Assembly (NCBI GenBank): GCA_023238725.1
Contig: CM041533.1
Span: forward strand, 25,529,766 to 25,593,765
Origin: Scortum barcoo
Taxonomy: Eukaryota > Chordata > Actinopteri > Centrarchiformes > Terapontidae
Direction of reading: 5' to 3'
DNA length: 64,000 nt
The notes beneath the pieces are model-generated. The model did no database searches, had not been told where the DNA came from, and saw nothing but the letters and a program-made list of their open reading frames with translations. The position numbers were made by a program, and so were the translations under genes. Below are positions 13,389-22,499 of this stretch, in pieces (within the stretch, counting starts at the first letter, position 1; every line of letters begins with the position of its first letter).

Positions 13389-14235
13389 TTAGGGTGTCCT
13401 GGTGCCACGTGCACTGATGGACACCCTTATGCTCGACACATGGTGTTCCAATAACAGAACACCGCTCGGGTTCAGATCGGGGAGGCCGTTCCTCCCGATC
13501 ACGCCCCTCCTAGGTATCACTGTTGTTGCCCACGTGAGCGTTGAAGTCCCCCAGTAGAACAATGGAGTCCCCAGTCGGAGCACTATCAAGTACCCCTCCC
13601 AGGGACTCCAAGAAGGCCGGGTAGAGACCTATCCCCAACCCGAAGGCGCAGGGAAGCGACCCTCTCGTTCACCGGGGTGAACTCCAACACATGGCGGCTG
13701 AGCTGGGGAGCTATAAGCAAGCCCACACCAGCTCGCCGCCGCTCACCCTGGGCAACTCCAGAGTAGTGGAGGGTCCAGCCCCTCTCAAGGAGCTGGGTTC
13801 CAGAGCCCAAGCTATGCGTGGAGGTGAGCCCGACTATCTCTAGCCGGTACCTCTCAACCTCCCGCACATGAGCTCAGGCTCCTTCCCCCCCAGCGAGGTG
13901 ACATTCCATGTCCCTATTGCCAGAGTTTTGGTCCAGGGATTGGGTCGTCGAGGCCCCCTGCCACGACTGCTACCCAAACCACATTGCACCGGCCCCTCAT
14001 GGACCTTCCTGCGGGTGGTGAGCCTACTGGAAGGCGGGCCCACGTCGCCATTTCGGGCTGAGCCCGGCCGGGTCCCGTGGGAAAAGACCCAGCCACCAGG
14101 CGCTCGCCTGCAAGCCCCAACCCCAGGCCTGGCTCCAGGGTGGGGCCCGGTAACGCCAATCCGGGCGACGTAACGGTCCTTGATGTTCTTTTGTTCATGA
14201 TATGCTTGTGAACCGCTCTTAGTCTGGCCCGTCAC
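13389..14235 (-). pseudogene. LINE APE-like endonuclease, disrupted
   Basis: Minus-strand reading gives GTWNVTSLGGKEPEL (the start of an exonuclease-endonuclease-phosphatase fold), then RYRLEIVGLTSTHSLGSG, GWTLHYSGVAQGERRRAG and VGLLIAPQLSRHVLEFTPVN. A break near 13590 is followed by another frame with GVIGRNGLPDLNPSGVLLL, which corresponds to the catalytic loop region. It is broken by at least two frameshifts. The antisense plus-strand frames here and at 12249-13136 are shadows. Confidence 0.85.
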
Positions 14236-14370
14236 CTAGGACCTGTTTGCCATGGGAGACCCTACCAGGGGCGTAATGCCCCCGACAACATAGCTCCTAG
14301 GATCATTCGGGCACACAAACCCCTTCCACCACAGTAAGGTGGCGGTTCAAGGAAGGGGAACGTATAACTT

Positions 14371-15049
14371 TAAAAGCAGAAATCGCTGGAATATTTGAAA
14401 CAGTGAAACAAATGGATTGCAAATGTGGATATTATATTATAATTAGATATCATTAGAATCACTGTTATTATTTTAGCTATTTGCTTATTTTCACTATTAT
14501 TTGTTTTTATTATTAGTCTATTAGTCTATTTCTTATCATTCATATCATATCATCTTATCATCAAATGTATAAATATTAAGAATGCTATCATTATGAACAA
14601 CATTGTGTGCACACAAATGTAAATCTATGTAAACTATTGCAAATGTATTTATTTAAACATTCTATAGTCTACACATTTTACCTGCTTCATGATTTCATGT
14701 GAAGATCAGCAAGGTTCCATCCATTCATACCTACTCAAACTGATGCTTCTTTTTTAGAAAGAGCCCACAGAGGTCCAGGAGGACAATACGGGGATAAAGG
14801 GGGCGATCTAAGAGTTACCAGTCAGTCTCTCCAAAGTCACCCTCAGTCCACCACATACCTCACTGCTAACTAAAGGTGTGTCTTTCTCCATAACAAACTA
14901 AATTAATGCATTCAGTCTAAAAGGGGATACATTTAAATTTATGAGGTCATTCCACCTGAAGCATTTCTTTTCCTCTGTCAACAGAAACCCAGGCTTCACC
15001 CAAATGCCTCATAGTTAGACCTTGAAGCAAACTCCCTTATCAGACCTTC
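14371..15049. other. AT-rich spacer
   Basis: AT-rich sequence following the LINE duplication. It has TAT/ATC-rich runs at 14430-14660 and no gene signal. Confidence 0.4.
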
Positions 15050-16250
15050 ATCTTTTATGGCAACTGCAAATTCAAGTCCAGTCCTCAGAACCTTTGGTAA
15101 ATTAATAGAACATGACATGGATGACGTGATTAAGAAAGACAGGAGACATAAATAACACAATCTCAACAAGGCCGAGCATCAAGCTTTGACAGAATTAAAC
15201 AGCAATTCAAAAAACACAATCAGAGCTGCAGACAAGCGAGCGGGTATTGTGATTATGCATGAAAAGTATTACTGAACTACAAGGGGCTAAAAAAAAAACA
15301 ACCCAGTGAGGGAAATTAAAAAATGAAATTGACAGTCTCCTCAAACATGGATCTCATAAAATGAGTTTGACTTCCTCTCAGAGCAGTACCCTAGGACTCC
15401 AACACTGAACCCAAAAATACACAAAGATGCAAACCACCCATTGTCTCAGGAATAATCTGTTACTGAACCTTTATCAAAGTTTGTGGACTTTTTTTAAACA
15501 CCTTTGTACTTCTTTTCACAAAATGTGTGCTCAGCTGTTCTTAAAAAACTTCACTGTACACTTCTCTACAGTGCATGTGTCCGGATGTGGGAAGCCTATA
15601 CACTTGCTATTCAAATGATATAGACCTAACCTCAGCCTCCAAATATCTCTCTCCAAAAGACCCCTAGAGCTTACCTCACAGTGAACAGTTACTTGAAAGG
15701 CTTAAACTGATTCTAACAAAGAAAAAAAAAGTTTCAGATTTTGCTTTTTCCTACAGACTTGGAGCGCTGCTATGGGCTGCTCCTGTATATGCATCCCTGG
15801 TGGTGGCACGCTGGGAGGAAGAGGATGAGGTCATCTACAACATGAACATGAAACCATTCAAAACAAAAATAAAACTGTAGAATGGTTTTTTTAGATGATA
15901 TCTTGATATTTTTGAAAAGGCACAATGGAGGAAGTCAAAATTGATTAATTCTATGAAGGAAATTGTCATCCATCTACAACAGACAATGCCTATAACAGTC
16001 TTTAACATTGAGTTGAGTAGATGAAGCCTAAAGTCATATCTTAAAAAATGGAAAACCTTCAAAATTGGTTCCAGTAACAATTTCAGAGATTTGTGTTTTT
16101 CTATATTGGCATTCTGTAACATCTCAAATATAACAGCTAGTGGCAGACTAACTGATCTTCAGACTTTCATTTTTATCTTTCAGCTTGTTTGTTCAGCCTA
16201 GGGAATATCGGCTTTATCAGAAAATGTTTTATGATGTTTTTATGTAGATA
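15050..16250 (+). pseudogene. Penelope-like retroelement RT fossil
   Basis: Fragments of a reverse transcriptase can be read in shifting plus-strand frames. They include an EHQALTELN...AADKRAGIVIMHEKYY segment (15170-15270), CKPPIVSG (15429-15452) followed by a KVCGLFLNTFV-like piece, TSLYTSLQC (about 15550-15576), YRLGALLWAAPVYASLVVA then WEEE (about 15751-15830), and a FLDDILIF box (15888-15911). The order ADKGG, RPIVSG, SLYTSIP, MG..APxYAxLFMGxWE, YIDDI is that of Penelope-like elements. Stops and frameshifts occur throughout. The terminal transferase-like ends were not located. Confidence 0.7.
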
Positions 16251-16992
16251 AGATGTATTTTGATAAGATTTGACAAATTTCAAAATAAAACTTAAAATAA
16301 AGATAAAGTTTTGTCAAGTTTTGACATCTTTCTACTCCACTAGAAGAGAAAAATGTACTATTCCACCACAGTTGCCGTTTAACATTCAGATTAACATTTT
16401 GCAAGTAAAACATATTATGAGCTTGTTGCCATCTTCAGTGTGGGAAAAAAAGGAAACAACTTGTCAACAGCCCCATATTCCAGGGACACAAATCAATGAG
16501 GGATCCGGGGGTGCTCCGCGATGAGAGTTTGCGTGTCAGACACTTCCTGCTTTACTGGTAAGTTGTACCAACTTTTAACCATCACCTTCAAAGTCCTCTC
16601 CTCTTAACATGAATAAAGGAGTCAATAAGAGTAAATTTGCATTAATTGTATTAAGAATTAAAACACATGGACACATATTAGACACATGGAAAAAATTAAA
16701 CCCACCGATAAATTGCTGTTGGCTAATGTGTGTGCTGTTTTCAAATGATCATTTGTGAGTCATCATGTGATAATTAGCTACACTCTTCTGTTCTCCCAGA
16801 TCCACCAGAAGTTTAGAGAAGAGAGAACTTGAACCATTAATCCACTTGGTGGAAATGAATCTGGGGAAGTCTGGGGTTTCATGAGTTCAGTGACTCCACT
16901 CTGATCCTCTAACTTTGAAAGTCTCCTGCTGAGTGTCACTTCATGTCGGACAGTCCTCCATGTTCTTATCCTCCCTGACAGGACTGACGCAC

Positions 16993-17032
16993 TCCAACTC
17001 TGCCATTCAGATCTGTATCTGGCAGAGTTGGA
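16993..17032. repeat. Perfect inverted repeat (13-bp stem, 14-nt loop)
   Basis: TCCAACTCTGCCA at 16993-17005 is exactly complementary to TGGCAGAGTTGGA at 17020-17032. The loop contains an alternative CAGAT/ATCTG pairing with the right arm. It could be a structured-RNA stem, a short palindrome or a transposon relic; nothing else in the sequence decides between these. Confidence 0.7.
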
Positions 17033-17071
17033 TTTAAGCCATATTTCTTCTTTCTGCAGGTGTGACTCTCT

Positions 17072-17085
17072 GTAACCACGGCAAC
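17072..17085. promoter_or_regulatory. X-box-like RFX site
   Basis: GTAACCACGGCAAC matches the X-box consensus GTNRCC-N(0-3)-RGYAAC exactly. A CRE-like half-site TGACG lies just downstream (17088-17092). It sits about 600 bp upstream of the TATA/exon candidate at 17686-17874. This is a motif match only. Confidence 0.4.
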
Positions 17086-17685
17086 GATGACGCTTGAGAC
17101 GATGAGTGCCTTGTCTGTCATTCCTGTCATGTCTCTGAAAGTCCTTTAGTTTTATTATTTCTCATGTCATTCCAGGCAAATGAAGACTTAGTGTATGCAT
17201 TACAACAGGGTGTGCACAGAAATATGGAACAAATCACTTCCCATAGTGATTTAGTAAGGGACAATACATTTGATTTTTCAGTACAGGAAGATTCTGTATT
17301 ATGCTGGACAGGTGACACATACCTCAAAGGATTCAGCCGAGAAAATGGAGCATAATGAAGGTTGTGAGTAGTGACAAACTTCAGGACAGACTGCACAATA
17401 GACACATCCACAATTGGGTTATAGAATATCTTTGGGCCTACATATGGCCTATATCCATCTATAGAGGGCAAACTGTGTGCATAGTTCACAGTGATTTGGG
17501 AAACATGCTTAAAGACTTGGAAATGCAGACATTAGGAGGTAAATGAACACACACTGACTGTGTGATGCACACAAAATGTATGGTCACATTTTTATTTTAT
17601 TTTGTGTATATTTCATTTTCCTAACGTGTTCTTGCAGAGGGATTCGTGTGGGAAAACACGGCTAAATGGGCAAAATAATTCCCTC

Positions 17686-17692
17686 TATAAAT
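17686..17692 (+). promoter_or_regulatory. Candidate TATA box
   Basis: TATAAAT lies 150 nt upstream of an ATG whose short hydrophobic frame ends at a splice-donor-like GTTTGT. The sequence 3' of the box is more GC-rich than its surroundings. Function is inferred from arrangement only. Confidence 0.3.
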
Positions 17693-17841
17693 CTAGCCAA
17701 CTCATTTGTGATGGGCTGACATTTTTGGTGCTACCAGCAGGAGTAAGTGGCGCTCTGCTTCTCCCCTGGAGTCTCTTGCGCAGAAACTCTCACTGGCGTC
17801 CTCATTCTGCGGAGCGAAGCTGCATCAGAGGGAAGCGAGTG

Positions 17842-17874
17842 ATGCCTGTTTTACTCTTTCTCCTGTTTGTACAG
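17842..17874 (+). CDS. Possible first coding exon with hydrophobic leader
   Basis: ATG at 17842 opens MPVLLFLLFVQ and stops at CAG|GTTTGT, an acceptable splice donor at codon phase 0. Eleven residues of almost pure hydrophobic sequence look like the start of a signal peptide split by an intron. A TATA-like box lies upstream. I could not find a convincing second exon. One possible partner is the acceptor-preceded frame at 21393. Without splicing the frame continues only to 17940. Not recognised as any known gene. Confidence 0.22.
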
Positions 17875-20800
17875 GTTTGTGGGCTTTTAAAAGTCGAAAT
17901 AGTATATTCACGTGCTGGTTACAATTTTTACTTGGTGTGAACTTGATTTGACAGAGGTCGTCGGTATATTTAAAGTGTTTATTCTGTAGTTTAATGGACA
18001 GGTATGACAGGCAGGGTGTGCCTGAGAGGTTATCATCACAGGATCATTTTGTTTTAGAGTGAGTGGAAGAAGTTACAAATTTAAAGGCACATAGTTCTGT
18101 GAAAAGGCACAGCTTAATAGAAATTTCCCCGTTGTCTCCAACTATCTAACTATTAATTTCTGTTTCACCTCATCATGTAAAGAGAGGTATAGAAAAAAGT
18201 GAAGGTCAGAGGAGACACGTTGTGGCATTCAGAAGAAGATGTTAGTTTGGGCTTGGGTTGGCTTGATGTGTGAGTTCACAAGTTTGCAAGATTTACTTTC
18301 CTCCTCTTAGAGGCTGTTACAGTTTTTCTACCCAGATGAGTCTTGTAACATTGTCAGGGTTCATCAGAAGTTGCAGAGAAGTTCGATAAAAAACTGTAGC
18401 TGGAGGTTAAACTAACCTCTAAGAAAGACTTGATTGAATGAACATTGTGCAGGAGATTATATGCTATAACAAGTATATAACAAACATGAGAAAAGCATGG
18501 AAACAATAATGTCTCCTATCACAAGTAAGAATATGTGCAGAGGGAAAGGCCTGCTAGTCCAAAGTCAAAGGCCTTTAAAGGTGTAGACTGAAATTCCAAT
18601 CCAAACACTTTTTGTTAAACTCAGTGAAAATCTCCTCACAGCCTGCAAATTTTTCATTCTGTGTGCACTGAAAAAAAATCATACAGAGCTGTGTTCAAAC
18701 ACTGCCCTGGTTCTGTAAATGGGAAACAGACAGAGCGGCTCATGCTCATGCACAGGACAGCAATTTGGACAACAGCCAGTTGGACTGCGGGATCATTTGT
18801 GTTTATTGTAAATATTTGTCTATCCATCAGTCTCAGTGATTGGCAGTTTCATAACTGTGTCAAAATTACTAAATATTCACTGTATCTAACATTTCACATT
18901 CACATTCTGAATTGCAGCTGAATTAATCTGGCTTGCACTGCAGTGGTATGATCCCCCCAAAAACAGAGTTCTGAGCTCTTTAAGGTCCATCTTAAAGCTC
19001 AAAATATAGAAAACAAAGCCACATTGTAAAGCTTGTGACTTGATTAGAAGTTGCAAATTGAATCACAAAATCAAACAAATTATATCACACACATTGGCGC
19101 TGACTTGAGTTGAAAAAGAGTGTGTGATATAAGTTGTTTGATTTTGTGATTCAAGTCATTTTGGTACATATTGCTAAACCAGCCTACAGGCACCGTGAAG
19201 GGTACTTTCAGGTCAACTTTTAATTAAATACCAACGCTCTCTGGTTGGCCTTTGTTTTTATAGCTAACAGCATCATTTTTGCATTGACCTGCCTAACACT
19301 GCACATAGAGACAGAACATCCAATCCATGGAAATTTATGAGGCTGCATCAGAACTGGTTGGTGCCATCTTTAACTTTGGGCATGGTGCCAATGATATATT
19401 TATCAGGAGAGACCTAATAGAATCAGAAACTTAAAGAGTAATTCACTCAATTTTTGACATAGTGCACAGTGGAAAGTTGAGTCTTTGGTGAGAAGACCCC
19501 TCATAATGTCAGTAGTTTAAGGTGGTAGTGATGCCTTGATCTCTTTCTAATGGAGACCAAACACCAGAAGTGGTGATGAAGAGATGAGGAGCTATGCTGA
19601 AGATCTGGATGGATGAGATGTGGAGCAGAACTTCTGATGAGTTCAGAGGTAGGACCCCTGGGCACTGTACATGATGGAGGTGAACGGGGTGGAGGAGTAC
19701 TGCGTCGATCTGTGGCTGAAATGACAGCTGAATGAAGCAGAGAGAGGAACAGCTTTAAAGTGTGACAGCAGTGAGATGATTGGTTCAGAGAGGTTGAGGC
19801 AAAGTCTAATTGGTTTAACTGAAAGAGTAAACACCATCGGTCAGCTGACTTCAGCTGAAACTGGAAAGAAGAGAGAGAGAGAGAAATAAAGAGTATGGAA
19901 AGAGAGAGATGAACTTGGATTGAACTTTGGCTAAGCTTTATAAGGATCTAATAAATTTCAGATGAAACTCACACATCCAAAAATGAGGGCGAAAAGAGAA
20001 TGAATAGAGCAGCCTGCAAACTTTTTCCATCAAACTGCACCAACAAACCAAATAAGTTGCTTTCTGCTGGTGTAGTCGATGTAGTGACAGTAATAATGAA
20101 TGGCACATTTGTTTATATTTGTCAGCACAGACAGTGTATATTACCATGCGGGTATTTCAGCTTCAGAGGCTGTGCATGTGTACACATGTGTTGCCAGACA
20201 GATTGTGTCACATCGTGTGCACAGGCCTGTCTCACATACTTACTGCTGTAGCAGCTGATGGAATACTGACATGCCAGACAGGAAACAAATCATGTCAACC
20301 CAGAAACTCAGTGACAGACACAAAGCTGTCACACCCTAATGACTGTTAAAAAAAATAGATGCTCAAAATTGTTTGTCTGGCTTGGAAATTTATAAGACTC
20401 TCCATGTGGCAATTTCCTTTGAGAAGTTGTTTTTTTTTTTTTTCCAAAGAATATAAATGAGATCTTGTGAGCTGTTGCTGTGCTGCTCAGAGAGAGGAGT
20501 CTGATATGGTAATGAAGATGAAGATGATGATGATAAAAAAACTTCTACAGCAGTGGCAATGAATGAACAGCTCTGAGTGTATTAGTATTAAGTTTGGCCC
20601 TTTTTATTCTTACACAATGTGATGAGATATGAAGTGTCCTTTATTATGTTCAGGTCCTTGACATGCTATTGTTAGCCCTCAAACTGCCTCTGATGAGTTT
20701 AACACAATCAAAGGGATTTATGAATGTTGTACACCGTATCCTGTCCTTTTGGAATAGCTGCAATTTTCCTTTGAAATCACAGCACTGACAACTGATTTCA

Positions 20801-20880
20801 GTTTCAGCTGAGTCACGGCAAAACAATGGTGTTATATTTCCAAGGATAAGATGTCAATATCCTTTGTGCAAGCGCTTACA
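17875..20880. other. Non-coding stretch with palindromic repeat
   Basis: No gene was recognised. It contains the 34-bp inverted repeat at 19058-19154, AG-rich low complexity near 19860-19910 and a T-run near 20430. Confidence 0.4.
19058..19154. repeat. 34-bp near-perfect inverted repeat
   Basis: The arms 19058-19091 and 19121-19154 are complementary at 33 of 34 positions, separated by 29 nt. The arms begin TTGAATCACAAAATCAAACA. Such a structure would fold into a strong hairpin and may be a small palindromic MITE or the fused ends of a deleted DNA transposon. No coding sequence is present. Confidence 0.8.
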
Positions 20881-20889
20881 AGAGAGTCC

Positions 20890-21200
20890 TCTTGCTGATG
20901 GTGAACGCCACAACTGACGCTGAATGGCTGCCCAGAGGAGTTCTGAAGCGCGGGCACCCCTGCCTTGACTTTTTTCTTAATGAGCCCACGTCACCCCTGG
21001 AGGGCTCAAAAGTGAATTCTAGCGTCCCAGAAACATCCCCCTGTGTAGCGTCCAGGCCGACTATTTCAGGGCCCAGCAGGGGTCTTACCTCTTCATCCAA
21101 AGCCACTGGCTGCTTGTCTCTCTGCTGACCTCCGATGCAGCGTTCATGGCTAAGCACGCGCTTTGGTCTCTGATTCCCAGGTCTGTGAGCAATCTGCCGC
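20890..21200. other. CpG-rich exon-like block, unassigned
   Basis: This block has markedly more CpG than its flanks and long open frames on both strands (plus 20892-21128, minus 20876-21157). On the minus strand an ATG in a fair context opens MNAASEVSRETSSQWLWMK and runs to a very good donor, GAG|GTAAGA, near 21090. It may be a first exon of a minus-strand transcript or a fragment of an unknown repeat. No family was recognised. Confidence 0.25.
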
Positions 21201-21392
21201 TAGATGTTACCACGAAAGCAGCTAGCTCTGCGTTTCGTAGGTGTTGTCATTGGGTTGTGTATCCAACCAAAAGACAATATATGTGCACAGCAGGCATTAC
21301 AAGCACAAACACTGTGTTATAGATGGAACAGCCGTCAGACAAACAGGCTGCATCTCCAAAGCTCTAACCTCTCTCTCTCTCTCTCTCCACAG

Positions 21393-21494
21393 CAACAGCA
21401 TTCACCAAGACAGCTGTGTGTGAGGGTGAAGGAGTCTCTGTGCGTCAGCTCCAACCGGCGCCTCAACAGGAGGGAGCGCCAGATCTTTCAATAA
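21393..21494 (+). other. Possible exon after strong polypyrimidine acceptor
   Basis: A (CT)n tract at about 21369-21388 ends in CCACAG, followed by frames that stay open for 30-60 codons. One reads QQHSPRQLCVRVKESLCVSS and ends in a stop at 21492-21494. The Arg-rich tail and the acceptor are suggestive, but the CT tract could be a simple repeat. A partner exon is not proven. Confidence 0.18.
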
Positions 21495-22126
21495 GGCACA
21501 ACAGCATTGAGGAAGCATGTCTTCATCAGAGTACAGCTGTGGGTGTCCGTGTGTCAGGCCTGTCTCTAAATACGTGCTAGTCCACACGTTCATGTTTCTC
21601 GTGATTCCCCGTTTCTCTTTTGCAGCAGAGAAACAATTATTGGTCATAAATGTGGACATGACGATGACACATACCCCTCATACATACAAGAAGGTCAAAA
21701 CATTAAGCACATCTCACTTGTAACGTTACCCAATACAAAAACAACACACACACACACTCTGTGCCTGAGGAGTCTAGCACCACCTCTCTGATGCTTGGCG
21801 GCGTGTTCATAGCATGTGTATGGAGCGCACAGGATGATACCGCGTCCACTCCATTATTGACACCTTCCATTTCATACTCCGAGTCATTTGAAACTCCATT
21901 TGTCTTAGTCCTGGCTAAACGAGCCATTATCTTCTCCATCAACTCTTCATGCTTGCAGTGTGATTTCTTGTAGATAAATTCACCCTGCCGGTGAGTGTGA
22001 GGGACTCTGCGTTTCATACAATAACCAGCGACCCAGGGACACGGGAGAAGGGAGGGGGTGGCTCTTGAAATGTACAAATGAAGGGAACTATGCCCACAGT
22101 CAGCAGCAGGATTCAAATTTTTATTT

Positions 22127-22152
<26 letters not shown>
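22127..22152. repeat. (CA)n microsatellite
   Basis: About 13 CA units. The pyrimidine-rich sequence after it (22200-22490) creates an artefactual plus-strand frame at 22078-22770. Confidence 0.95.
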
Positions 22153-22157
<5 letters not shown>

Positions 22158-22499
22158 TGTACATACACACACAATGAGACTATTGCACACATATTGCCTC
22201 CCCCTCAGAGAAGAGATAGAGAGACAGAGCGTGGCCTTATTCTCTATCACAATCCACCACCAGCATGTGTGGGTTGTCTCCCTCTCTGGTCTCCTTTTCT
22301 CTCAGTCTGTCTCAGGTTGCCATTTTTCTTCCTGTGATTTGTCTCTCGCGCACCTCCTCTCACCCAACAACTCCTTTCACCTCTTTTTATCCATTGTCTG
22401 TCGCTCTATTACCCTGATCTATTCTCTCTCTCTCTCGCTCTTTTTTTTATTTCCCTCATCTTTTTTGTACAGCCTTGCTCCCACGCTCCACTCGTTTGA

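Larger units (their letters stand above)
11501..14370 (-). mobile_element. APE-type non-LTR retrotransposon (LINE) with target-site duplication
   Basis: GC-rich block in AT-rich surroundings, coding on the minus strand. The order from the 5' end (high coordinates) is: leader (14360-13900), apurinic-like endonuclease (about 13900-13390), linker with an RxxG(K)KVSGACRGGNPRTRWW-type motif, reverse transcriptase (about 12700-11660), a remnant reading LTYGHELWVMTER, and a short 3' tail ending in CCATCCATC on the plus strand. The flanks AACGTACGTAACTT (11501-11514) and AACGTATAACTT (14359-14370) look like a target-site duplication with a 2-bp difference, so the element proper is 11515-14358. The tetranucleotide-repeat 3' end fits RTE/Rex3-like families; the clade is not certain. 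Confidence 0.9.
16251..17640. other. Non-coding stretch with hairpin and X-box
   Basis: No protein is recognised. The stretch contains a perfect 13-bp-stem hairpin at 16993-17032 and an RFX X-box match at 17072-17085, both listed separately. Confidence 0.4.
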
